64,000 bases of DNA from DASZVB01 sp036272055 (GTDB lineage: Bacteria; Myxococcota_A; Polyangia; Polyangiales; Polyangiaceae): NCBI GenBank assembly GCA_036272055.1, contig DATAZL010000133.1:124001-188000 (forward strand). The letters are read 5' to 3'. Positions 8,660 to 17,081 of the stretch are shown here, in pieces. Position numbers and translations under genes: made by a program. The notes beneath the pieces are model-generated. The model searched no databases, was not told the origin of the DNA, and was given only the letters and a program-made list of their open reading frames with translations. Positions within the stretch are counted from its first letter, which is position 1. Every line of letters begins with the position of its first letter.

Positions 8660-10759
8660 GCTCGGCGCATCGGCGTCGAGGGTGAGCTCGGCGATGCGGT
8701 CCTGGACGCTGATGCGCTTCGTCATCAGGTCCTCGGCGAGGTCCGCGGACGCGAGAGTCGCCTTCTGGAGGCGGTCGCTGATCTCTTGCATCTTCTTCGC
8801 AAGGTGCCGGCTGAGGTCCTGAGCGCGCTCGACCTTGCGGAGGGTGACGAGCTGGTCGTTCAGCTCGTTCACTCGCGTGCGGTACTCGTTCATCTGGTCG
8901 CCGAGGGTGGAGATGCGCTGCTCGACATCCGCCATCTGGCGGTAGAGAGCGAGGACCTCGTCGAGCTGCTGGCGGAGCCCGGCGGAGAGAGTCACGTTCG
9001 ACTTCAGATAGAGCCCGACCGAATCCGCACCCGACGTGGTGTGTAGATCGAGTGTTCGCAACGCGGGCGCCGTCTCTTCCAGGTTGACCACGGTCGCGCT
9101 GCGCGCCGCTACCTCGATCGGGAAGAGATAGGTTCCTGCGAGTCGCTCCATCTTCAACGTCGTGGGACGGAGCGTCCATCCCGGGGCCACTGCATGGCGC
9201 ACGTAAACCGTGACCGGTTTGTCGCCCCGGTTGTGTACGGAGAACGCCGTCTGGTGCACTGCCTGGATCTCCGCGGTGACGATGCCGCGCTCGATCGACA
9301 CGAGCCGGCTGACTTCCTCGCGCTCGGTGGCCTTGGGCTCGACGACCACCTGCCGGTCGAGCGCGTACGGAATGAACGCGACGCTGTGCGGAGGGATGGG
9401 CTCGCTCAGACCTTCGCCGAGAAACTGACCCTCGGCGTAGACGGTGAAGGGACCGCGATCGAGCGTGTCGTCCGTCGGATTCTCGATGCGGACCGCCTGG
9501 AACGCGAGGTCGTGCGAGCCACGCGTCGATACCGGGTCGTAGTAGTAGACCTGCTCCGCGGACGTCTCGCGCTTCATCAAGCTCACCATCGCGGAGCGGT
9601 CCTTCTCGATGGTCATCGGCACGCCCGCGACGAAGTACGCGCTGCCGGTGGGCTCCTTGCCTTCGTCGGGTGCGGTGCGCGGCTGCTGGGGCGCCGTCTC
9701 GAGCTCGGCTCCCACGACTCGGACGGGTTGTGCGTCGTTCACCGTGCCGCTTCCGACCGCCTCGAGCTTGTCGGGACGTACGCCGAGTGCGATGAGCTTG
9801 TCGCGGACGGCGTTCGCGCGCCGGAGAGAGGCCTCCTCGCGATCCTTGTCATGGGAGCGACCGAAGCCCTGGAGCTTCACCTTCCCCGGTTGCTGGTTGA
9901 TCTGCGCCGCGAGACGGCCGAGCACGTCGTCGCGCTTCGCGGCGCGATCGGCGTCGGGCCCCGCGTAGCGTTCAGCTGCCGCCGCACTCGGCGCAGCCGC
10001 GGCCGCACCGTCTTTCGCGTTCGACACCCCAGCGACGCGCTGGCTCTTCACGGCTTGCGGCGCATGCGCCGCGGTCTGGCGCTCGTCGTCGGGGGCATCG
10101 AGTAGCTCGTCGACGACCGCGCCTCCCAGCGTCCCGACGACGGGCGTCTCGGTCGACGCAACGGCGTACGGCGAGCCCCCCGTGGGCGGCGCCTGACCGA
10201 GCCGTTGCTCGTCCCCGAGCGTCTCTCGCTCCACTAGCCGGACACTGTGAAGATCGTACTTGAACGACAGCGCGGACGTCGAACCGACGCCTATCGTCAC
10301 GTGCTTCCAGTCCTCACCGGAGACGTTGTCGACGACCGCCCACGCCTCGATCTGTCCACGCCCTTTCGCCTTGCCGAGCTCCAGCCGGTAGCTCGGCTTC
10401 CACGACGGACTGTCCGTCACGTACGTCACGAGGAGCTCCCGCCTTCCCTTTCCGGGAACGGAAATGATCATTTCCGCGTCGGAGCTGCCGCCGTCCATCG
10501 TCTTGAACGAAACCGGCAGCGATTGCCCGGTCTTCGCGTCGACGATCTTCAGCGATTTCAGGAAGTCGTCCACGCGATCGGCGGGAACGGTGAGGCGCAG
10601 CGTGCCGTCGTCGACGACGGCGCGGCGCTCGAAGTAAGCGACGCCGTTACGGTAAACGACGACCTTCCCGAGGGCTGCCTCGGTGCGGATCGGCGCCCGG
10701 GTCGCACAGCCAGAGAGAGCCCCCATGATGGCCAGACACGTGAACGTCCGCAGAAGCAT
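8645..10759 (-). CDS. DUF4139 lipoprotein with internal OmpA-like domain and coiled coil
   Basis: A 704-residue predicted lipoprotein (MLLRTFTCLAIMGALSGC). The first 200 residues match the mucoidy-inhibitor/DUF4139 type beta domain (VVVYRNGVAYFERRA ... SWKPSYRLELG). Residues of about 270-350 look like an OmpA-type peptidoglycan-binding domain (KVKLQGFGRSHDKDREEASL, RRANAVRDKLIALGV, KLEAVGSGTV). DUF4139 sequence resumes after it (YYYDPVSTRGSHDLAFQAVR). The last 130 residues form a coiled coil (DEVLALYRQMADVEQRIS). The order suggests an outer-membrane lipoprotein that touches the cell wall. Confidence 0.8.
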   Translation of the reverse strand: MLLRTFTCLAIMGALSGCATRAPIRTEAALGKVVVYRNGVAYFERRAVVDDGTLRLTVPADRVDDFLKSLKIVDAKTGQSLPVSFKTMDGGSSDAEMIISVPGKGRRELLVTYVTDSPSWKPSYRLELGKAKGRGQIEAWAVVDNVSGEDWKHVTIGVGSTSALSFKYDLHSVRLVERETLGDEQRLGQAPPTGGSPYAVASTETPVVGTLGGAVVDELLDAPDDERQTAAHAPQAVKSQRVAGVSNAKDGAAAAAPSAAAAERYAGPDADRAAKRDDVLGRLAAQINQQPGKVKLQGFGRSHDKDREEASLRRANAVRDKLIALGVRPDKLEAVGSGTVNDAQPVRVVGAELETAPQQPRTAPDEGKEPTGSAYFVAGVPMTIEKDRSAMVSLMKRETSAEQVYYYDPVSTRGSHDLAFQAVRIENPTDDTLDRGPFTVYAEGQFLGEGLSEPIPPHSVAFIPYALDRQVVVEPKATEREEVSRLVSIERGIVTAEIQAVHQTAFSVHNRGDKPVTVYVRHAVAPGWTLRPTTLKMERLAGTYLFPIEVAARSATVVNLEETAPALRTLDLHTTSGADSVGLYLKSNVTLSAGLRQQLDEVLALYRQMADVEQRISTLGDQMNEYRTRVNELNDQLVTLRKVERAQDLSRHLAKKMQEISDRLQKATLASADLAEDLMTKRISVQDRIAELTLDADAPSLASR

Positions 10760-10928
10760 CTATTTCGTTCCTTTGGCAAGAAGAGCCGACATTCGGCCGG
10801 ATCAGGCCGCCCGCATTGGACGGCTCATCTCGTGGAACGATCTACCGGGCGCGGGCTTACAGGGCGGAGTGGACCGTCGCATACTGCGCCTCGAAGTTCT
10901 TCGACGTCTGAGTACGCTGCTGGATGAC

Positions 10929-11444
10929 TTGAATCGCCTCGACGATATTCTCGCACGCGAGCTCCGCGTCCTCTTCGTCGCGATCAATCCTGCGACGCCG
11001 TCGGCGACGATCGGGCATCACTTCGCAACGCCGACGAACTCGTTCTGGCGACTGCTCCATGTATCGGGACTGACGACACGCCTCTACCTCCCGGCGGAAG
11101 CACGCTCCCTGCTCGACGACGGAATCGGGCTCGTCAGTCTCGTCGATCGACCGACCAGGATGGCCTCCGACGTGCGGCGCGAGGAGTTTCGCGCGGGAGC
11201 ACGCCGGCTCGCCACGAAGGTCGAGCGCTGGCGTCCGCGCACCGTCGCACTCCTCGGCCTGACGCTATTGCCGTTCGTCCTTCCCGATGCGGACGAACCC
11301 GGACCCGGCCTCAAGCGCGCGACGTTCGGAGGCGCCCCCGTGTTCGTCGTGCCGAACCCGAGCGGTCGCAACCGCTCTTATCCGGGGTTCGCCGGCAAGC
11401 TCCCCTGGTACGAGAAGCTCGCCGCACACGCGCGAGCGACGTAG
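10929..11444 (+). CDS. mug: G/U mismatch-specific DNA glycosylase
   Basis: About 171 residues match the Mug/TDG family throughout: motif 1 is FVAINPATPSATIGHHFATP (family GINPG; the Asn activates water), followed by TNSFWRLLHVSG, the VDRPT loop, and motif 2 VVPNPSGRNRSY. The product would remove uracil or ethenocytosine opposite G. TTG 10929 is proposed as the start because it gives the family's usual N-terminus (LNRLDDILARELRVLF) and length; the frame is open further upstream, and the start is uncertain. AINPA in place of GINPG is a minor variation. Confidence 0.85.
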   Translation: MNRLDDILARELRVLFVAINPATPSATIGHHFATPTNSFWRLLHVSGLTTRLYLPAEARSLLDDGIGLVSLVDRPTRMASDVRREEFRAGARRLATKVERWRPRTVALLGLTLLPFVLPDADEPGPGLKRATFGGAPVFVVPNPSGRNRSYPGFAGKLPWYEKLAAHARAT

Positions 11445-11587
11445 GTCGCCCAGCTCCATCTGCATGAAGAAGACGACTGCTGCTCTGCCGGCACCAGCGT
11501 CCGTGAGGCGGCTGTTGCACGAATTCCGCCATCCGATTACCGTTGGGGGTCGCCCTGAAGGCCGGAGCGGCTTCGGAGATGAGACAC

Positions 11588-12901
11588 ATGAAGGTTCACA
11601 CGCCGCGCTTGATGCTCACCGGTTCGTTGATCGCAAGCTGGGCCCTCACCGGGTACGGCTGCGGGGGCGACAGTCGAAAGTTCGGAGACGACAAGAACGA
11701 CGCGAGCGTCGCCGATGCGTCCAGCAGCGGCGGTCTGACGTCGGGCAACGGCGGCTCCAGCGTCGGGGGCGCGTCGGGGGCTGGCACGGGCGGCGCAGGC
11801 AAGGGCGGCACCGGGACGGGCGGTTCCGGCAAGGGCGGCTCGACCGCGACCGGCGGTTCGTCGTCGAAGCTCGACGGCGGTAGCGTCGACGCCGCAAGCG
11901 ATGCCGCGACGTGCACAGCGAACGCGGACTGCGACGACGGCAATGTCTGCAACGGGACCGAGACGTGCTCCGGCGGGCTCTGCAAGTCGGGCACTCAGAG
12001 TGGGCCGGGGACGCCGTGTACGCCGTATCTCGCTGACGGCGGCTCCGTGTCGATCGATGCCGGCGTCTCGTACGTGTGCGACATGGGGCAGTGCACAGTG
12101 AGCTGCACGACCGACGCCGAGTGCGACGACGGCAATATCTGCACGGGGAAGGAGACCTGCAGCCCGTCCTCCCACGTCTGTCAGCAAGGCATCCCCCTCA
12201 CCTGCGACGACAAGAACGCCTGCACCGACGACGAGTGCGACCCGATCCGCGGCTGCTTCTACCCGCTCATCGACGCCGATGGAGACGGCCACGCCGCCGA
12301 GACGCTCGGCGCGTGCGGCGACGACTGCAACGACAAGGACGCCACGATATTCGGCGGCGCTTCCGAGCTCTGCGACGGCAAGGACAATAACTGCAACGGC
12401 ACCGTCGACGAGACGGCGCCCGATTGGTACGCCGACTGTGACGGCGACGGGTTCGCGCCGACCGGCGCTACATCCACCAAGCAGTGCGCCAAGCCGACGA
12501 CGGCTCCCGCGTCGTGCAGCGGCGTCGCGACCGCGACCTGGACGTCGGTACCACCGGCCGCCGGCACGACGGATTGCTGGGACAAGGACGCGACGGCGCA
12601 TCCGCGCACGGCCACCGACAACGACGCGGCCTGGAGCGCAGCGGCGATCAGCGGGGCTCCGGTATCCATCGACTACGACTACAACTGCGACAACACCGAA
12701 GAGAAGCGTTTCGCAGTCGGCAGCGTCTCCACGTCGGCCACCTGCACGTACTCGTGCACCGGCCGTTACTGCATCTGCTCCGGTCCGTCCGGATACACGG
12801 CCGCGGCCACGCCAGCATGTGGCGCGACTGCGGCGTACACGTACTGCGGCTTCGCTGGCTGCGCGCGTACGACCAGTACGCAGCAGCAGCAGTGCCGGTA
12901 A
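11588..12901 (+). CDS. Lipoprotein with Gly-rich linker and putative metal-binding repeats
   Basis: ATG 11588 follows a GGAG nine bases upstream and gives a lipoprotein signal (LTGSLIASWALTGYGC). A Gly/Ser/Thr linker (about residues 40-90) leads to Cys-rich repeats (CTANADCDDGNVCNGTETC and CTTDAECDDGNICTGKETC). The region from DADGDGHAAETLGACGDDC to CDGKDNNCNGTVDETAPD is the myxobacterial MopE-type putative metal-binding motif. The C-terminus is again Cys-rich. Probably a cell-surface protein; function unknown. Convergent with the next gene (6-bp gap). Confidence 0.85.
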   Translation: MKVHTPRLMLTGSLIASWALTGYGCGGDSRKFGDDKNDASVADASSSGGLTSGNGGSSVGGASGAGTGGAGKGGTGTGGSGKGGSTATGGSSSKLDGGSVDAASDAATCTANADCDDGNVCNGTETCSGGLCKSGTQSGPGTPCTPYLADGGSVSIDAGVSYVCDMGQCTVSCTTDAECDDGNICTGKETCSPSSHVCQQGIPLTCDDKNACTDDECDPIRGCFYPLIDADGDGHAAETLGACGDDCNDKDATIFGGASELCDGKDNNCNGTVDETAPDWYADCDGDGFAPTGATSTKQCAKPTTAPASCSGVATATWTSVPPAAGTTDCWDKDATAHPRTATDNDAAWSAAAISGAPVSIDYDYNCDNTEEKRFAVGSVSTSATCTYSCTGRYCICSGPSGYTAAATPACGATAAYTYCGFAGCARTTSTQQQQCR

Positions 12902-12907
12902 AAACCT

Positions 12908-13723
12908 TCAGCGGATGATCGCGCCGCAACCGAGGATCACGTCCACCACCGTGGACGGATCTGCCGTCGCCTGTTCGCAGGCTGTGCCGCAGAGCTCGAC
13001 CCGGGTCTCGTCGGGGGCTCCGGCGGCGTTCTTCGCGAACTGCCAGCCGCTGTCGGTTCCGTCACAGGCGCCGGTGAGCTGAGGCAAGCACGCCGGCGCG
13101 CCGCCCTTCTGGCTGACCTGGACGTTCACGAGACCCCGGCCGTTGCTCGGCGCCTGGAACTCGCAACCGAGGGCCTTGCCGCCGATCTTGCCGAGCGTAT
13201 CCTGCAAGACCTGCGCGAAGTCGCCCTGGGTGAGATCGAAGTGGCAATCGCCGGCATCGTTGCCGTGCATACAGGTGGGAGTGCGAGCGGTCCCGCCCTG
13301 GAACGCGAGCTCGGACAGAAAGCCGCGAGCGCCCTCACTGCCCGTGCCGTCGAGCGGAGCCGGCGTGGTGCTCTGCCACTGAAAGTGAATGTCCGATCGG
13401 TCGTTGCCCGGAAACGAGAGCGTCCCGCCAGGGCCCACGATTGCGCCACCGTCGGCGCTCGCTGCGACGCCCGCGGGCGCGCAATCACAGGTCGACCACG
13501 CGCCTTGCGTGCAGGTCTGACTCCCAGAGGTGGTTCCGCACGTGCGCGGCGCAGTCACGTTTTCCGGCGAACAAGCGCCGGCCGTCGCCGTCGGTCCTCC
13601 GCCGGTGCCGGTGGGAAACGCGCCGTTCGGCGGTGGATCTGCGGGGGATGCAGAGCACCCGAGCGACAGATGAACGGGCAGAATCAAGAGCCCGAAGATG
13701 GACGTCAGGCGAGACAACGGCAT
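12908..13723 (-). CDS. Lipoprotein of unknown function
   Basis: A 271-residue predicted lipoprotein (MPLSRLTSIFGLLILPVHLSLGC). After a Pro/Gly linker comes a Cys-rich patch (CGTTSGSQTCTQGAWSTCDC) and then a domain with HFQWQSTTPAPLDGTGSEGA and paired Cys (PTCMHGNDAGDCHFDL, CLPQLTGACDG). I do not recognise the domain. It converges on the metal-binding lipoprotein gene. Confidence 0.75.
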   Translation of the reverse strand: MPLSRLTSIFGLLILPVHLSLGCSASPADPPPNGAFPTGTGGGPTATAGACSPENVTAPRTCGTTSGSQTCTQGAWSTCDCAPAGVAASADGGAIVGPGGTLSFPGNDRSDIHFQWQSTTPAPLDGTGSEGARGFLSELAFQGGTARTPTCMHGNDAGDCHFDLTQGDFAQVLQDTLGKIGGKALGCEFQAPSNGRGLVNVQVSQKGGAPACLPQLTGACDGTDSGWQFAKNAAGAPDETRVELCGTACEQATADPSTVVDVILGCGAIIR

Positions 13724-13834
13724 GGAAGCGCCATCGACACCTCGGACACGCCCTCACGCAAGGCGCTCGCGGTGCACTATCTCTCTGTCGCATCGAGGTG
13801 ATTCCTTGATGAAGAAGCGACGAAGCGACACCAG

Positions 13835-14266
13835 CTATGGCCGTTGGAGACCCACGCCGTGTGCGCTCGCGACGAAGTCGCCCGCCTCATGGCGCTCACT
13901 CGACTGCAGGCGACGCCAGAAGAAGTATGAGATCGCCCAGAGCACGCCGGTGCCTGCCGCCCATCCCCATGCCTGCGGGCCATCGCCCACCGCGAGGTGC
14001 GCAAGGACCGCAGAGCCGAGATCGAAGGCGAAGCCGGCATAGGCCCATTCCTTCAGTCGAGCCGGCGCGGGCGTGACGAGCACCACCAGGCCGATGAGCT
14101 TCGCCCACGAGAGCTCCACCCTGAAGTAGTCGGGAAAGCCGAGATGAGCGAACGCGGCCGACACTTGCGGCAGGCGCAGTTGCGCGTACGCGGTGAATCC
14201 TATCTGCAGACAGAAGAGTGCAGTGGCGATCCAGAAACTGATGACGTCTTTCTTGAAGCGGGGCAT
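13835..14266 (-). CDS. DoxX-like integral membrane protein
   Basis: 143 residues with four hydrophobic helices in the DoxX-like pattern: IATALFCLQIGFTAYAQL, FRVELSWAKLIGLVVLVTPA, LKEWAYAGFAFDLGSAVLAH and WAAGTGVLWAISYFFWRRL. The conserved helix 2 motif (KLIGLVVLV followed by LKEWAYAGFAF) is typical of DoxX_2 proteins. Function in this group is not defined. Divergent from the AhpD-like gene with a 113-bp gap. Confidence 0.85.
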   Translation of the reverse strand: MPRFKKDVISFWIATALFCLQIGFTAYAQLRLPQVSAAFAHLGFPDYFRVELSWAKLIGLVVLVTPAPARLKEWAYAGFAFDLGSAVLAHLAVGDGPQAWGWAAGTGVLWAISYFFWRRLQSSERHEAGDFVASAHGVGLQRP

Positions 14267-14379
14267 GCGCGAACTCTAGGTGCCCGCCGCGAGGCTCGCT
14301 TCTCCGAAACTGCTCGTCAGCCGACGGGCGGGTCGAGCTCTCGTCGTCACATTTCGTCCTCGCCGGGTGTCATGGACGC

Positions 14380-14847
14380 ATGGAACCAAGAATCAAGAGC
14401 CCAGCCCTGACCCTGCCCGGTGCGAGAGAAGCCATCCTGACCGTAGGGAAGGCTGCCGAACACAGCGGCGTTCCGCGAACGACCCTCGAGCTCGTGAACA
14501 TCCGCGTCGGCCAGATCAACGGCTGTAGCGTCTGCGTCGACATGCATTGCCGGATGCTGAAGAAGCTCGGCGAGAAGGACATGAGGATCTTCGCGATCGC
14601 GGCGTGGCGAGAGGCGCCGTACTACACCGAAGCAGAGCGCGCCGCGCTGGCGCTCGCCGAAGCGACGACGAGGCTCAGCGACCGCGCAGATGCGGTGTCG
14701 GATGACGTCTGGAAAGAAGCCGCCCGTCACTTCAACGAGGACGAGCTCGGCGGGCTCGTGATGTCGATCGCGCTCGCAAACCTCTGGAACCGCCTGAACG
14801 CCGCAACGCGGCAAGTGGGCGGTGATTGGGTCGAGAAGTACATCTGA
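14380..14847 (+). CDS. Carboxymuconolactone decarboxylase / AhpD-family protein
   Basis: 155 residues. The CMD core has LELVNIRVGQINGCSVCVDM followed by HCRMLKKLGEKD; the Cys-x2-Cys-x3-His signature marks the peroxidase-like AhpD branch, where the two Cys are redox active. EAPYYTEAERAALALAEATT and the C-terminal helix NLWNRLNAATRQ complete the fold. Probable role: disulfide-based peroxide or alkyl-hydroperoxide reduction, electron partner unknown. ATG 14380 matches the family N-terminus. Confidence 0.92.
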   Translation: MEPRIKSPALTLPGAREAILTVGKAAEHSGVPRTTLELVNIRVGQINGCSVCVDMHCRMLKKLGEKDMRIFAIAAWREAPYYTEAERAALALAEATTRLSDRADAVSDDVWKEAARHFNEDELGGLVMSIALANLWNRLNAATRQVGGDWVEKYI

Positions 14848-14927
14848 CCGCCCGGGACGCGTCCGGCAGCAAACGACGAGCCCTTCGCCTCGTTGACGGG
14901 GGCTCGTCGACTCCGTATGTCGCGGGT

Positions 14928-15446
14928 ATGGCTGGATTTCTCCAATGGCTCGACGAGGCGCTGGGAGCGCGGAGCCCGACGACGGCGACACGGCTCGCCG
15001 AGGCGGTCACCGCCGCGCTCCCGCAAGCGGACGACGACACACGGCGGCTGGTGATCGCCGTCGCGGGTCTCCTCGCGACGGTGGCCTATGCCGATCGTGA
15101 ATACGCCCCGGCGGAGGAGTCGCGCATCGTCCAGGAGCTCTCGCGCGTGCAGGGGCTCGACGACGCCGGGATTGCGGTCATTCGCGCCGTGCTACGGGAG
15201 CACATCCGCATCATCGCCACCGTCGAGGCGCCGCTCTACGCGCGGGAGCTCCGGGAGCTCGCCGACGAGGAATTCCGTCTCGAGATCCTCGACGCCCTCG
15301 TCGACATCGCGGCGGCGGATGACGAGATCACCGTCGCAGAGACGAACGTGCTCCGTGCGACCGCGACGGCTCTCGGACTCGCGCAGCACGACTACAACAA
15401 GTCGCAAGAGCGACACCGCGACAAGCTCCGTATCCTGAAGAAGTAA
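14928..15446 (+). CDS. TerB-like / DnaJ-type co-factor helical protein
   Basis: 172 residues from ATG 14928 (the frame is open further up, into the previous gene, but homology starts at MAGFLQWLDEAL). The middle (RLVIAVAGLLATVAYADREY, APAEESRIVQELS) and the repeat (EILDALVDIAAADDEITVAE, LRATATALGL) form the two-lobed TerB fold with acidic residues at the metal-binding positions. TerB-like proteins are linked to tellurite resistance and stress; the precise role here is unknown. It lies 18 bp before the DUF488 gene, probably one transcript. Confidence 0.85.
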   Translation: MAGFLQWLDEALGARSPTTATRLAEAVTAALPQADDDTRRLVIAVAGLLATVAYADREYAPAEESRIVQELSRVQGLDDAGIAVIRAVLREHIRIIATVEAPLYARELRELADEEFRLEILDALVDIAAADDEITVAETNVLRATATALGLAQHDYNKSQERHRDKLRILKK

Positions 15447-15464
15447 CCCGGAGCATCTCGACGG

Positions 15465-15884
15465 ATGCCGGTTCGCACCAGAAGATGGAACGATCCCGTC
15501 GACCCCGACGACGGGACACGTCTCTTGATCTGCCGCTACCGCCCCCGTGGCGTGAAGAAGGAGGACGAGCCCTGGGACGCCTGGTGTCCCGCGCTCGCGC
15601 CGAGCCGCGAGCTGCACGCGCGAGCGTATGGCAAGGACGGTGACCCCATCTCCTTCGAGGAATACGAGCGCGCCTTCCTGGAGGAGATGAAGCCCCGCGG
15701 TTACTGGATCAGCGGCTATGCCGATGCGGTCCGTCGAGGCAAGACCATCACCCTCCTCTGCTCGTCCGCCTGCACCGATGAAGCGCGCTGCCACCGCACC
15801 ATCCTGAAAACGCTGATCGAGCACACCGCCTTCCCACCCCCTCCCCCACCCCGCAACGACGTCGTCCGGCGAAGAAAGGCGTGA
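15465..15884 (+). CDS. DUF488 family protein
   Basis: 139 residues with LLICRYRPRGVKKEDEPWDA at the N-terminus and the family's final motif TITLLCSSACTDEARCHRTI, in which a Cys sits in a P-loop-like position and the Cys/His pair is conserved. It ends in a Pro/Arg tail. DUF488 proteins are of unknown or poorly defined function. A short CGGAG lies about 10 bases before the ATG. Confidence 0.88.
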   Translation: MPVRTRRWNDPVDPDDGTRLLICRYRPRGVKKEDEPWDAWCPALAPSRELHARAYGKDGDPISFEEYERAFLEEMKPRGYWISGYADAVRRGKTITLLCSSACTDEARCHRTILKTLIEHTAFPPPPPPRNDVVRRRKA

Positions 15885-16488
15885 CACCGCGGAGGGATCG
15901 ACACCAACCCGCAAACGCCGCTCCGCGTCTGCCGCGTCACCCCATCGAACTTCAGTGCGCGCCGACGGCCACGCCACAGAAGGCTCACGGCACAACCGAG
16001 ACATACCCGACATCTCTCGTTGACCTGTAACGCGGCCCCGTGACGGGATGGCTTTCTTCATCGGAATCGAAGTCCAATTCTCCCTTCCGCGTTCGCCAAC
16101 GCGTCCCCACGTCAGCAAAACGCCGTGCGCCCCCGCAAAGCGTCCGTCCTCTTCCAGGGCATGACCCTCGAGTGTCAAGGGTGTCCTCGAATTGATCCGT
16201 CAGGGGTGTACGGCTTGGACCGTCGGCTCGATCTCGGAGCAAGCCAGATACGAGAAACGCTGAAGATAAGCTCTGCCCAGTCAACATGCGCGCGCGGGAC
16301 CGGCACTGCCGGCGCGAACAGTCGGCTGCTCGTCGCACGCGCCATGGCCGTTCCGTGGACGCCACAGGCGAGCATGTCCGGCAATGCGCTCTGCACAGCT
16401 CTGCGCAATCAAGTGACGCGCTTCGCGCGAAGTGAAATTCGTTCGAACTGGCCCTTCCGTATTCGCGTGCGTGCGCTATGCTCTGTGA
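15885..16488. other. Gene-free stretch
   Basis: About 600 bases with open frames on both strands but no family I recognise, no clear start and no consistent codon bias. It holds no strong hairpin or long repeat that I can see. It precedes the RAYT remnant and may include its lost flank. Confidence 0.4.
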
Positions 16489-16908
16489 GTGACGTGGGGG
16501 AAGGCTGGGCGAACACACCCGTTACGTTCAGCGCAACTCGGGCTCCCATTTCGTACGCACGGCGGTCGTCGCGCAGGCGCGGGGCGAAAGCCGAAGCGTG
16601 CGGCGAAGGAGCGGTTCGGGACTCGTCTCGTGCAGCTCTCCGTGCAGTCGAATCACGTGCATCTCATCGTCGAAACAGAGAGCAAACACGCGCTCTCGCG
16701 CGCGATGCAGGGGCTCGGCGGCCGCATCGCTTACCGGCTGAACAAGCGCCTGCGCCGGCACGGCCCGGTGCTCGGCGATCGGTACCACTCGCGCGCGCTC
16801 AAGACGCCGCTCGAGGTGAAGCGCGCACTCGTCTACGTCCTTCACAATCACCGGCACCACGCCGAAGGCGTGGACCGCTCTCCGCGTCGAGCGTCCCCCG
16901 ACACGTGA
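16489..16908 (+). pseudogene. REP-associated tyrosine transposase (RAYT/Y1) remnant
   Basis: From the GTG start the product has the normal RAYT leader (LGLPFRTHGGRRAGAGRKPK) but then jumps to ERFGTRLVQLSVQSNHVHLI, carrying the HUH metal site (His-Val-His), and on to RAMQGLGGRIAYRLNKRL. About 50-60 residues normally between these parts are absent. The C-terminus is cut and reads into DRSPRRASPDT. At 139 residues it is roughly half the family length. The internal loss keeps the frame, so a shortened protein could be made, but transposition activity is unlikely. Confidence 0.7.
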
Positions 16909-17032
16909 AGGGATTCATTCCCAAATCGATGACGGCCCTCCTTGCGTCGGTTCTAGGTTTGTAGTTGCTCCCATCGCGGCGGGAAGTACCGGCGGTTCGT
17001 CTGGGCGACTTGGGGAGGGCGTCTTCGGCGCC

Positions 17033-17060
17033 GGCGCCGGTGTCACTTCGCACCGGCGCC
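17033..17060. terminator. 10-bp perfect hairpin between convergent genes
   Basis: GGCGCCGGTG (17033-17042) and CACCGGCGCC (17051-17060) around an 8-base loop. It lies just downstream of the amidase stop (17082, minus) and after the RAYT remnant (plus). There is no clear T-run, so it may be a structural end or a weak bidirectional terminator. Confidence 0.45.
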
Positions 17061-17081
17061 GCCATTGGTCGCGAGCCGCGC

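Noticed and set aside
15985..16518. A 177-codon minus-strand open frame in the gap before the RAYT remnant
   Set aside because: No recognisable domain, Arg/Ser-rich composition and overlap with the RAYT start.
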